This document shows, in pieces, positions 7,787 to 15,238 of a stretch of DNA of 35,251 nt. This DNA comes from Gordonia rhizosphera NBRC 16068. Its GTDB lineage: Bacteria; Actinomycetota; Actinomycetes; Mycobacteriales; Mycobacteriaceae. Every line of letters starts with the position of its first letter. Positions within the stretch are counted from its first letter, which is position 1. The translations under genes were made by a program, and so were the position numbers. The notes under the pieces were generated by a model. That model was not told the DNA's origin. It made no database searches and was given only the letters and a program-made list of their open reading frames with translations. The stretch spans positions 1 to 35,251 of the forward strand of contig NZ_BAHC01000040.1 in NCBI RefSeq assembly GCF_000298195.1, in the 5' to 3' direction.

Positions 7787-8473
7787 TCAGGTCGGCAGTT
7801 GCGGCTGCGCCGGGAGTTGCGCGCTACCGCGCAGGCTCGGCGGCAGATAGCGGGGTGCCGGGTTCGCGCTGTGCGCGGTGTCGCCGGCTGGGAAGTAGAA
7901 CTTGTGCCAGGCGCGCGTGAAGATCAGCGCCCGCGAACCGGTGCGGCACGCGGCGACACCGGGGCCGGGTGCCGTGCAGGTGACACCGGCGATGGTGACG
8001 CGGCTGCCGACCGGCAGGGTCGGCGGTGCGAATCCCGACGGCGCGCCGAAGCGGTAGTCCGACGTGTCGGGCACCCACCACGGGCCCTGCTGATCACCGG
8101 AGATCGCTGCACCGCGCACGCGCGGCGGCGCGGTCGGGGGATGCCCCTGACAACCGACGTAACGGTAGCCGGGACCGATCTGGCACAACCACCCTCCGAT
8201 CCGCAGGAAGGCCCGCCCGTTGTCGGCGTAGTCGACCGGACGGAACTGCCCGGCCCCGACCGGCTGATAGCGCGACAGGTCGAACGCAGTCGGCGTGGTC
8301 GGTGCCGGTGCCGGTGCCGGTGCCGCGGACGTGATGACCGCCGGCGCACCCAGCGCCGCCGTCACAGCGATGGACACGGCCACCAGGATGTCGCGCCAAC
8401 GCGCGCGGCACTGCCGCGATCGGTTCCTCCCCACGACGACCATTGGACCACAGCCGCCGGATGTCGAGCCCAC
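7787..8473 (-). CDS. Secreted protein of unknown function
   Basis: 228 residues from 8473; an internal ATG at 8443 is equally possible. A basic stretch (RNRSRQCRARWRD) and hydrophobic core ILVAVSIAVTAALGAPAVI precede an Ala-rich cleavage region, a Sec-type signal peptide. An APAPAPAP linker follows, encoded by four perfect GGTGCC units (8301-8324 on the + strand). The mature part contains paired cysteines (CQIGPGYRYVGC; VTCTAPGPGVAAC) that could form disulfides, and aromatic motifs such as WWVPDTSDYRF. The pattern is that of the many small exported proteins of Mycobacteriales. I know no function. It is divergent from dnaB. Confidence 0.7.
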   Translation of the reverse strand: MGSTSGGCGPMVVVGRNRSRQCRARWRDILVAVSIAVTAALGAPAVITSAAPAPAPAPTTPTAFDLSRYQPVGAGQFRPVDYADNGRAFLRIGGWLCQIGPGYRYVGCQGHPPTAPPRVRGAAISGDQQGPWWVPDTSDYRFGAPSGFAPPTLPVGSRVTIAGVTCTAPGPGVAACRTGSRALIFTRAWHKFYFPAGDTAHSANPAPRYLPPSLRGSAQLPAQPQLPT

Positions 8474-8999
8474 GAACCCGCGAGATTTCCGCCCCGGCGG
8501 CCGACTGTGACCGACGACGGGTCCGCTACCTGGTTGTTACCCAGGTCATACCGAACATTTACCGACTCGTTGGCCCCTCATGGTTGAACGATGAGGCGCA
8601 ACACGCCGAATCGGGCATCCCGCGTGACACGCCGACGAATTTTCACTATTCATCTGTGGAATTTCCACAACGCTCTGACCTGCGAATATTAGAGTTTTGA
8701 CACCCTGTCTCCCCACCTTTTCCACAGGGGCTGCACATTCCGTCCACGGCCCTCCACAAACGGTGCACAGTTTGTTGACAGCGTTGTTCACAGTCCGGTT
8801 TGAACGGGATGTGAACGAACTCTAGTGTGCTCCGACAGTGCCTCTGTGAATGCGCCGTGTGGCCGATGAGCGGATGTTGTCGGTCGCCGTGAGTATCACG
8901 GAAAGCACGACAGACGTCGGCGGCGGATGCCGCGGGCGCCACTGAGTCGGACCCACTCGAGGTGTGAGTGGTGCAGGTACTGCGAGAGGTTTGACACGC
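8474..8999. promoter_or_regulatory. AT-richer control region of dnaB with DnaA-box-like sites
   Basis: No gene here. The region is visibly AT-richer than its surroundings from about 8640 to 8830. It holds two short hairpins (CCTGG-CCAGG at about 8529-8545; CCTCAT-ATGAGG at 8576-8596), a perfect palindrome TGTGGAA-T-TTCCACA at 8655-8669, and sequences one mismatch from an actinobacterial DnaA box: TTTTCCACA at 8718-8726 and TTGTTCACA at 8784-8792. Weaker CCACA/TGTGAA matches lie near 8752 and 8810. The dnaB promoter is annotated separately. Confidence 0.55.
8800..8828 (+). promoter_or_regulatory. Probable dnaB promoter
   Basis: TTGAAC at 8800-8805, a spacer of exactly 17 bases, and TAGTGT at 8823-8828, which fits the actinobacterial -10 pattern TAnnnT. 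Transcription would begin near 8835 and leave a leader of about 165 bases before the GTG at 9000. The DnaA-box-like TTGTTCACA at 8784-8792 lies immediately upstream of the -35. Confidence 0.5.
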
Positions 9000-11900
9000 G
9001 TGGCAGTTGTCGATGACCGCGGGCATGAGCCGGGCCAGTTGGAGCCCGTCGGAGGCCGACGCGGTGGACGGGGCGACAGCGAGATCCCAGATGAGGATTT
9101 CGGGCGGCAACCGCCGCAGGACATGGCTGCAGAGCAGTCCGTCCTGGGCGGCATGCTGCTGTCCAAGGACGCGATCGCCGATGTGGTGGAGAAACTGCGG
9201 TCGGGTGATTTCTACCGACCCGCCCACCAGGCGGTCTACGAGGCGATCCTGGAGCTCTACGGCAAGGGTGAGCCCGCGGATGCGGTGACCGTTGCCGCCG
9301 AACTCGAACGCGCCGGCGAACTGCGCCGCGTCGGTGGTGCGCCCTACTTGCACACCCTGATCTCCACGGTGCCGACCGCGGCCAACGCCGGCTACTACGC
9401 GGAGATCGTCGCCGAGAAGGCGATCCTGCGCCGCCTCGTGGAGGCCGGTACCCGTATCGTGCAGTTCGGCTACGCCGGCGCCGACGGTCAGGACGTGGCC
9501 GAGGTGGTGGACCGGGCGCAGGCCGAGGTCTACGAGGTCACCGAGCGTCGCACCGCCGAGGACTATGTGCCGCTGGAGGAGTTGCTGCAGCCGACGATGG
9601 ACGAGATCGACTCGATCGCGTCGCGCGGCGGCCTGTCCCTGGGCGTCCCCACCGGTTTCGTCGACCTCGACAAGCTCACCAACGGGCTGCACCCCGGGCA
9701 GATGATCATCGTCGCCGCCCGCCCCGGTGTGGGCAAGGCCCTGGCCCTCGACACTCCGCTGCCCACGCCCACGGGCTGGACCACCATGGGCACCGTCGCC
9801 GTCGGCGACCTGCTGCTCGACGCTCAGGGGCGGCCCACGCGGGTCCTCGCGGCCACCGAGGTGATGACCGAACGGCCCTGCTACGAGGTCGAATTCAACG
9901 ACGGCACGGTGCTCACCGCGGACGCCGAACACCAGTGGGTGGCCGACATCGACGGCAAGCGTCAGACCGTCACCACCGAGGCCATGCTCGCCCACATCGG
10001 CTGCGCGGTGGTCCGCAACACCAAGCCGCTCGATCTCCCGCGTAAGCCGCTTGCGTACGGCCCGTACACCGTGGCCGCGCTGGCCGGGATGGCGTTCGAC
10101 GACCCGGAGATCGGGATGCGGATCGACGCCGAGGGCCCGGTCGACGTGATGACGCTGATGGCCGATCTCGGCGGGCGCATCCCGTTCGAGTACCTGCGTG
10201 GGTCGATCGCGCAACGCCGTGCCCTGCTCGCCGGTCTGCTCGACGCACGGGCGTCGGTCGACGACGACGGCTGGATCACCGTCCCGGCCGCGACCCGGCA
10301 CATGACTGCCGTCGTCGCCGACCTGGTGGCCGGACTCGGGTACAACTACAAGCGCTCGGCCACCGGGTGGCTGCGGGTCGACGCCGACGACGACGTGTTC
10401 ACGCTGCACCACAAGGCGATTCGGCACAAGGAACTGCGCCGCCGCGCCGGGGTGCGCCGGCTGGTCGATGTGCGCGCGGTCGAGACCGTGCCGGTCCGCT
10501 GCGTGCAGGTCGACAACGACGAGCAGATGTACCTCGCCGGCGAGGCGATGGTGCCCACGCACAACTCGACGCTCGCCATGGACTTCCTGCGGTCGTGCTC
10601 GATCCACCACGGGCTGACCGGGGCGATGTTTTCCCTGGAGATGAGCAAGACCGAGATCGTCATGCGCCTGCTGTCGGCGGAGGCGAAGGTCAAGCTCGGC
10701 GACATGCGCGGCGGATCGATGACCGACGACGACTGGACGCGTCTGGCCCGTCGTATGGGCGAGATCTCCGAGGCGCCGCTCTTCATCGACGACTCACCGA
10801 ACCTCACGATGATGGAGATCCGCGCCAAGGCCCGCCGTCTCAAACAACGCCACAACCTGCGACTCGTCGTCGTCGACTATATGCAGCTGATGACCTCGGG
10901 CAAGAAGGTCGAATCCCGCCAGCAGGAGGTCTCGGAGTTCTCCCGCCAATTGAAGCTTCTCGCAAAGGAACTCGAGGTTCCCGTCGTCGCGATCAGCCAG
11001 CTGAACCGTGGGCCGGAACAACGAACCGACAAGAAACCCCAGGTGTCGGACCTGCGTGAATCGGGATGTCTGCCCGCCTCCGCGCGTATCTTGCGTGCCG
11101 ACAACGGCTCCGAGGTGACTCTCGGCGAGTTGATGGGAACCGGGGAACAGTCGCTGGTCTGGTCGCTCGACGAGCGCATGCGGATGGTCAAGCGCCGCAT
11201 GGTCAAGGTCTTCCCGAGTGGCCGCAAAGAGGTCTTCCGGGTTCGGATGGCGTCGGGGCGTGTCGTCGAGGCGACGGGCAACCATCCGTTCTTGACCGTC
11301 GATGGTTGGATTCCGTTGGCGGAGATGATGATCGGTGAGCGGGTGGCCGCACCACGTCTGGTGCCAGAGCCGAGTGTGATCGAGCCTTTCGACGACGCGG
11401 CGGTTGCCGACGCAATGCAGTGGCTTTCCGGCTGCGGCGATCGGGTCGATGTCCGAGGGGTGGATACCCCGGCCGCAACTCGGATCGTCCGAGAGATCAT
11501 CGTCGGGCGGGCTGAGCAGTCCGACGACGAGTGGTCGATTCCTGTGCCGGATGGGGATGCGGCACAGGAACTCGTCTACCTCCTATCGCGGCTGGGCGTC
11601 TTCGCGTCCACGATCAGTGCCGCCGATCGGGTGGCCGCGCACCCCTCCGCTCGTCGAGTAGCCACGAGCGACCCATCTGCTGGTCGAGTAGCCACGAGCG
11701 ACCCATCTGCTGGTCGAGTAGCCACGAGCGAGCGAAGCGAGCCCGAGGCGTATCGAGACCACCAAACGCAACGGTCGATCACAGTCGCCATCCGCGGCCA
11801 CGACCAGATCTCACATCTCGCCACCGCGATCGGCGCGGCAGTGCCGGCAACACTTACCAAGGCCCCCGGCCGGAGCCACGCCCACGCTTCCGAATCGCTC

Positions 11901-12344
11901 CACTCCCTTCTGAACGCCCCCGCCCTGATCCCCGCATCCCTCCCTGCCGCAAGCGAATCCAGGGCCAGAAGGGCAGGTGTTCGATCAGTCCTCGCGCAGG
12001 TCGGCGATGTCCTTGACACTGTCGACATCGATCTGCTGGTCAGTAACGACGTCTACTGGGACGAGATCGAGGCGATCGACTCGATCGGCGAGCAGGACGT
12101 CTTCGACGGGACCGTCCCAGGCACCCACAACTTCATCGCCAACGGCGTTGCGCTCCACAACAGCCTGGAACAGGACGCCGACATGGTCATCCTGCTCCAC
12201 CGCCCCGACGCCTTCGAGCGTGACGACCCGCGCGCGGGTGAGGCGGACATCATCGTCGGTAAGCACCGTAACGGTCCCACTGCGACGATTACCGTTGCGC
12301 ACCAACTGCATTTGAGTAAGTTCGTGGACATGGCGCGCGGGTAG
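9000..12344 (+). CDS. dnaB: Replicative DNA helicase DnaB, precursor with two inteins
   Basis: The 1114-residue precursor encodes a 473-residue helicase interrupted by inteins of 276 and 365 residues. I chose GTG 9000 because the product then begins MAVVDDRG, like mycobacterial DnaB; earlier in-frame starts add an unconserved leader. Exteins: the N-terminal primase-binding domain (PPQDMAAEQSVLGGMLLSKD), a linker, then the RecA-like motor with the P-loop ARPGVGK completed as GK-ST only after splicing. Walker B appears as RLVVVDYMQLM, followed by ISQLNRGPEQR and SDLRESG joined to SLEQDADMVILLHRPD. DnaB hexamers unwind DNA at the fork. Intein 1 splits the ATP site, so no active helicase can form without splicing. 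The stop follows FVDMARG. Confidence 0.96.
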   Translation: MAVVDDRGHEPGQLEPVGGRRGGRGDSEIPDEDFGRQPPQDMAAEQSVLGGMLLSKDAIADVVEKLRSGDFYRPAHQAVYEAILELYGKGEPADAVTVAAELERAGELRRVGGAPYLHTLISTVPTAANAGYYAEIVAEKAILRRLVEAGTRIVQFGYAGADGQDVAEVVDRAQAEVYEVTERRTAEDYVPLEELLQPTMDEIDSIASRGGLSLGVPTGFVDLDKLTNGLHPGQMIIVAARPGVGKALALDTPLPTPTGWTTMGTVAVGDLLLDAQGRPTRVLAATEVMTERPCYEVEFNDGTVLTADAEHQWVADIDGKRQTVTTEAMLAHIGCAVVRNTKPLDLPRKPLAYGPYTVAALAGMAFDDPEIGMRIDAEGPVDVMTLMADLGGRIPFEYLRGSIAQRRALLAGLLDARASVDDDGWITVPAATRHMTAVVADLVAGLGYNYKRSATGWLRVDADDDVFTLHHKAIRHKELRRRAGVRRLVDVRAVETVPVRCVQVDNDEQMYLAGEAMVPTHNSTLAMDFLRSCSIHHGLTGAMFSLEMSKTEIVMRLLSAEAKVKLGDMRGGSMTDDDWTRLARRMGEISEAPLFIDDSPNLTMMEIRAKARRLKQRHNLRLVVVDYMQLMTSGKKVESRQQEVSEFSRQLKLLAKELEVPVVAISQLNRGPEQRTDKKPQVSDLRESGCLPASARILRADNGSEVTLGELMGTGEQSLVWSLDERMRMVKRRMVKVFPSGRKEVFRVRMASGRVVEATGNHPFLTVDGWIPLAEMMIGERVAAPRLVPEPSVIEPFDDAAVADAMQWLSGCGDRVDVRGVDTPAATRIVREIIVGRAEQSDDEWSIPVPDGDAAQELVYLLSRLGVFASTISAADRVAAHPSARRVATSDPSAGRVATSDPSAGRVATSERSEPEAYRDHQTQRSITVAIRGHDQISHLATAIGAAVPATLTKAPGRSHAHASESLHSLLNAPALIPASLPAASESRARRAGVRSVLAQVGDVLDTVDIDLLVSNDVYWDEIEAIDSIGEQDVFDGTVPGTHNFIANGVALHNSLEQDADMVILLHRPDAFERDDPRAGEADIIVGKHRNGPTATITVAHQLHLSKFVDMARG
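9738..10565 (+). other. DnaB intein 1: class 3 (WCT) intein in the P-loop
   Basis: The 276-residue intein starts with Ala (ALALDTPLPTPTGWTTMG), not Cys or Ser, directly after GVGK, and ends VPTHN before Ser+1. Without a nucleophile at residue 1 it cannot use standard class 1 chemistry. The class 3 triad is present: Trp67 in block B (DAEHQW), Cys255 in block F (VRCVQVDN) and Thr274 in block G (PTHN), then His275 and Asn276. Class 3 inteins splice through a branched thioester on the block F Cys. Between the blocks lies a LAGLIDADG-type domain with a weak first motif (LAGMAFDDP) and a second motif LAGLLDARA at 10227-10253, in which the catalytic acid is Arg. The homing endonuclease is probably dead. 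Confidence 0.93.
11067..12161 (+). other. DnaB intein 2: class 1 intein after the RESG motif
   Basis: The 365-residue intein begins CLPASARILRADNGSEVTLG and ends GVALHN before Ser+1, at DLRESG/SLEQDAD, the same site as the well-known Synechocystis DnaB intein. Block A has Cys1, block B has the T-x-x-H motif TGNH (Thr70, His73), block F is near DVFDGTVPGTHNFIANG, and block G is HN. The middle keeps endonuclease-like pieces (ELVYLLSRLGVFAST; SITVAIRGHDQISHLATAIG) but no recognisable LAGLIDADG motif, so the endonuclease looks degenerate. A tandem repeat lies in frame within this region and is annotated separately. Splicing competence is predicted from intact ends only. Confidence 0.93.
11653..11761 (+). 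repeat. In-frame 30-bp tandem repeat ending in a dispersed-type actinobacterial repeat, inside DnaB intein 2
   Basis: Two identical 30-bp units (11653-11682 and 11683-11712) begin GTCGAGTAGCCACGAGCGAC and encode RVATSDPSAG twice. A third start at 11713 matches for 18 bases, then continues through AGCGAAGCGAGCCCGAGGCG to TATCGAGACCA (ends 11761). The outer ends TGGTC (11711) and GACCA (11757) are inverted. A decayed tail of a further unit precedes copy 1 (11641-11652, 9 of 12 matches). The TGGTCGAGTAG...TATCGAGACCA form is what I remember as a highly repeated, mostly intergenic element in Gordonia and related genera. Here the reading frame stays open across all copies. Confidence 0.85.
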
Positions 12345-12595
12345 TCGTAGTAGTCGTCGTCGCGGCAGTAGTTGCCTCGACCGACCGGTGATGCTGCTCG
12401 GCACGTGCTCGCAGGGCAGCCTTGGTCCCCGGCGGGAGGCCACGGTTCAGGATCTGCTCTATGACCTCGATGAGATCACAGAAGCGATGTCAACGGTGTG
12501 GAGGGCGGCAACCACCTTCTCGGTGGCTACCGTCCCGACGTGCGCGGCCGCTCGACGGCATGAGTGTGTTCCCAAACGTGGGGTGTTCGTAACGA
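12345..12595. other. Gap between dnaB and the convergent HTH gene; no supported gene
   Basis: About 250 bases between the dnaB stop and the convergent HTH-protein stop. On the reverse strand a frame stays open from 12489 to 12289 and reads protein-like for part of its length (LIEVIEQILNRGLPPGTKAAL), but it has a stop immediately upstream, no start codon, and its other end lies antisense to dnaB. It may be a decayed gene fragment. I see no clear terminator; the convergent arrangement may be enough. Confidence 0.4.
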
Positions 12596-13312
12596 TCAGG
12601 TCGGTCCTACGGCCACCGAGAACTGGAAGTTCCCCGCGCCCGCGGACCGCATGAGAGTCCGCATCACAGCGTCCGGATTGTCGTAGGGCCCGCTGAGGTA
12701 GGACGGCTGACCGTCCCGACCGAATTCGATCTGCCCCGGCCCATCCCAGTCACCCAGGAACGCGGCGGCATCACCATCGAACGCGCCGGCAGGCTCGAAG
12801 CCGAGTTCCCGCGCATAGTGCACCGCCCCCAGAATGAGTTCGCGGCCGAGTTCGATCGGAATCTCCACCGGAGGACGGTCGAACGCCGAGTAGAACGTGC
12901 GGACGGCGCCGGGGATGTGACCAGCGTCCATGGTTTCGGGGTCACGGGCGTTCTTCACCCCCAAGCAGTGCACGTCGGCCAAATAGCCCCGCACGGTTGC
13001 CCGACCACGCCGCGACTCTCGAGCCACCAACACCTGAGCGAAGCCTTCGACCTCGCCCGCGTACGCATCCAGTTCCGCCCACTCCGGATGCTTCTCGAGT
13101 CCAAGACCAATGCTCCAGCCGCAATTGACCCAGCACCCGAGCACCTTTCCCAATCCCTGGGAGGCTTGGGCGTCGGCAGCGATTCGTTTGACCAGCGGCG
13201 CCACCACCGACGGGCGCACGCCCAGCGCGCGTGCGATCGCCTTCGGTGGGTCACCGCGCTGCCAGCGCACTCGCACCTGTTCGAGAAGCTCCGCTTTGTC
13301 CATGTCCGCCAT
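12596..13312 (-). CDS. Conserved hypothetical protein with N-terminal helix-turn-helix
   Basis: 238 residues from ATG 13312 (MADMDKAELL; a second ATG at 13303 is possible). Residues 5-50 fit a helix-turn-helix (LLEQVRVRWQRGDPPKAIARALGVRPSVVAPLVKRIA). The remainder has the pattern RATVRGYLADVHCLGVKNA, then an alpha/beta region with PIELGRELILGAVHYARELGF and GPYDNPDAVMRTL. The CLGVKNA-type segment recurs in uncharacterised bacterial proteins I have seen, but I cannot name the family. The HTH suggests DNA binding; the second domain might sense a ligand. A longer frame back to 13636 is only the shadow of the neighbouring hydrolase gene. No operon partner is obvious: 134 bp separate it from the upstream hydrolase. 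Confidence 0.7.
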   Translation of the reverse strand: MADMDKAELLEQVRVRWQRGDPPKAIARALGVRPSVVAPLVKRIAADAQASQGLGKVLGCWVNCGWSIGLGLEKHPEWAELDAYAGEVEGFAQVLVARESRRGRATVRGYLADVHCLGVKNARDPETMDAGHIPGAVRTFYSAFDRPPVEIPIELGRELILGAVHYARELGFEPAGAFDGDAAAFLGDWDGPGQIEFGRDGQPSYLSGPYDNPDAVMRTLMRSAGAGNFQFSVAVGPT

Positions 13313-13446
13313 TCTGCTGCAACGATCGGGCAAATCGCGCGCAGCCGACTGCGGCGCGTCGCGCTCGATTGGGCGCCTGGCGAAGCGGAAGGCCAAACTG
13401 CAGCAGACGACCGATGTGACCCCTGGAAACAAATGGCTCGCAGAGG

Positions 13447-14211
13447 TCAGGCTGCACCGCAGGTCCCGGCCCTGATGGTCCGGACCACCATGTCCGGGTC
13501 GTCGATCATCGCAATGTGTCCGACGCCGGCCAGAAGTACCCACGTAGCGCCGGGCAGGCGTTCGCGTGCCGTCCGGCCGTAGGTAGCGGCTGGAACGAGC
13601 CGGTCGCACTCGGCCCAGGCCAGAGTTATCGGGCACGGCAACGGGTCCATCGGCTCGGCCCGCTCGACGGGTGCGTAGTCATCCATGAACGGGCAGTCGA
13701 TGGAGTCGTCGATCATTTCCAGGACCCTTGCGGCGGTGAGGCGATCGCCGTGACAAGCGATGGCGCGCAAACCGAGGCGGCGGACTGTTGCCGACCTGAC
13801 TCCGAGCGGCGCTGTCGGGCGGGAAACACGCGCCAGCGTCCGCGACCTGCGTATCTCTCTGGCGGTCCGTTCATGGGCATCGCGATTCCACCAGAAGCCT
13901 GCGGGGGAGAAGACGCAGACGCTTGCGGCGCGCCCGCGCCGTGCCAACTCGATGGCCACCCATCCGCCCAGCGAGTACCCGGCGAGATGCGGCCGCGCCA
14001 AATCATTGTCATCGAGGTAGCGTTCCGCTGCGTCCACCACGTCGCTGACGCGCATCGGACGGCGCCGGATCGGAGGACCGCCGTGGTGCCCGAGAAGTGT
14101 TGGCGTGTGGACATCGTGATGTTCGGACAACTGCGGTACAACGTCCTGCCAGATCCGGCCCGAGCCGACCACACCATGCAACAGGACCAGGGGCGATCTC
14201 TCCGGTGTCAC
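13447..14211 (-). CDS. Alpha/beta-fold hydrolase
   Basis: 254 residues starting at GTG 14211 (MTPERSPLVLLHG). The oxyanion loop is LVLLHGVVGSGRIW, the nucleophile elbow is AGYSLGGWVAIELARRG with Ser80, the acid is probably the Asp of WAECDRLVPAATYG (after the sixth strand), and the base is His in LAGVGHIAMIDDPD near the C-terminus. Family length is normal, and there is no signal peptide. Such enzymes hydrolyse esters, epoxides or C-C bonds; nothing here fixes the substrate. It stands on the same strand as the HTH gene and the DUF5995-like gene but with sizeable gaps. Confidence 0.85.
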   Translation of the reverse strand: MTPERSPLVLLHGVVGSGRIWQDVVPQLSEHHDVHTPTLLGHHGGPPIRRRPMRVSDVVDAAERYLDDNDLARPHLAGYSLGGWVAIELARRGRAASVCVFSPAGFWWNRDAHERTAREIRRSRTLARVSRPTAPLGVRSATVRRLGLRAIACHGDRLTAARVLEMIDDSIDCPFMDDYAPVERAEPMDPLPCPITLAWAECDRLVPAATYGRTARERLPGATWVLLAGVGHIAMIDDPDMVVRTIRAGTCGAA

Positions 14212-14281
14212 GCCAGAAGTGTGACACCGACCTCAGATGGCGATCGGCACTTTCCGCGCCGAGAAGGTGCGCAGGCAGGCC

Positions 14282-15115
14282 CTACAGGGCCTGCACGGCG
14301 ATGTCGACGGACTTCCACTGCGCGCCCATTGCTGCTTCGGTCGCTCCACGCAGGCTCGGATTCTGCAGCGCCAGAACGTTTGCGAAGTTGACCGCGTTGA
14401 AAGCGGCGAAGCCGGCAGTGGTGAACCCGTTGAATGACAAGGCATCGAGGACTGGGCCGACAGCGCCGCCGAAGACCGCCTTCGTTCGCTCGACGATGAC
14501 GTTCGTGTTGCGCCCGATCGTGTCGAGGACCGTGAAATAGTCGCGCGCGTTGCCTGGCCGGGAACCGATCGCGGCGACCGCGCGGGGCATGTCCACCGTG
14601 TAGTGGGCGTTGTAACCGGCCAGTGCCACGCGGCCGAGCGAGAAGCTGCAGTCGTGGGCCAGCGCGAAGTGGCGCGCCCAGCGCGGTTCGACGTGGCCGC
14701 CAACGAATTCCCCGTGCAGGTTCACCAGGAACTGGCTCATCACCTCGATGCTGAGTCGGTGGGCGTAGTCGGGATCGTCGAACGCCGACTCTCTTCGCTG
14801 CAGTGGCAGCACCGCTTGTTGTTCGAGGGCATCGAGGCCGAGTGCGAAGAGTGCACGCCGATCCCGGTGGTGGACAAGGATGTCGGTGATCCCATTAAGG
14901 CGGGCAGCGGTGGCTGCCAGTCGTGCCAGGGTCGGGCCGCTCGGCAGGGTGTCGAGGTGGGACAGGCTGACGATCTCGGACACCTCGGTGGTGTTGAGCG
15001 GAGTGCCGCAGGCGGCGGACGCCCGGGCCGACGGCGCACCGGACGCAGGCGCGGCCGCCACGAGGAGGGCGACAGTCGCGCACAGGATTACGCCGCCGAC
15101 GAAAGTGCTGCGCAC
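14282..15115 (-). CDS. Exported DUF5995-like protein
   Basis: 277 residues from GTG 15115 (RSTFVGGVILCATVALLVAAAPASGAP), which gives a clean Sec signal peptide; the reading frame is open further upstream, but that part crosses the repeat at 15142-15208. The mature protein is mostly helical. Segments such as RRALFALGLDALEQQAVLPL, DPDYAHRLSIEVMSQFLVNL, and especially GRVALAGYNAHYTVDMPRAV match my memory of the DUF5995 family, whose function is unknown. A single cysteine pair (AACGTP; AHDCSF) could bridge. The family assignment is from pattern memory, not a search. Confidence 0.7.
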   Translation of the reverse strand: MRSTFVGGVILCATVALLVAAAPASGAPSARASAACGTPLNTTEVSEIVSLSHLDTLPSGPTLARLAATAARLNGITDILVHHRDRRALFALGLDALEQQAVLPLQRRESAFDDPDYAHRLSIEVMSQFLVNLHGEFVGGHVEPRWARHFALAHDCSFSLGRVALAGYNAHYTVDMPRAVAAIGSRPGNARDYFTVLDTIGRNTNVIVERTKAVFGGAVGPVLDALSFNGFTTAGFAAFNAVNFANVLALQNPSLRGATEAAMGAQWKSVDIAVQAL

Positions 15116-15141
15116 AGCCGGATCGTACCCGCACTCACTGC

Positions 15142-15208
15142 TTCGTCCGCCTGCTTTCACTTCCTTCCCCGCGTGCACGCGGAGAGGATGGCGATACCCG
15201 GGGGACGA
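15142..15208. repeat. Copy A of a two-locus dispersed repeat (GCGATACCCG family)
   Basis: From TTCGTCCGCCTGCTTTCACT to GCGATACCCGGGGGACGA (15191-15208). It aligns with 18741-18826, sharing TTCGTCCGCCT, the TGCACGCGGA block, GATG and the final 18-mer, which is identical in both. Copy A has one 18-mer; copy B has two in tandem. It lies in the divergent gap between the DUF5995-like gene and the antitoxin gene. Confidence 0.75.
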
Positions 15209-15238
15209 ACCAGGGGGATGATCTGCTACACGTCTCGC

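Noticed and set aside
8640..8830. Chromosomal replication origin
   Set aside because: The DnaA-box-like sites are few and imperfect, and neither dnaA nor dnaN is adjacent. In this order oriC normally lies between those genes. A dnaB control region is the simpler explanation.
8646..10610. 654-codon reverse-strand open frame opposite dnaB
   Set aside because: Composition-driven antisense frame with no motifs, covering an AT-rich promoter region.
11985..12443. Long reverse-strand open frame across the dnaB 3' end
   Set aside because: Shadow frame of a GC-rich gene; the forward strand has unmistakable intein and DnaB motifs.
12289..12489. Reverse-strand protein-like open frame (LIEVIEQILNRGLPPGTKAAL)
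   Set aside because: There is a stop immediately upstream, no ATG/GTG start, part of it lies antisense to dnaB, and it has a Thr run created by a simple repeat. At best a decayed fragment.
14603..15238. Long N-terminal extension of the antitoxin gene
   Set aside because: It would run antisense through the DUF5995-like gene and the dispersed repeat; the Phd/YefM fold begins at MSTIGIAEL (15239).
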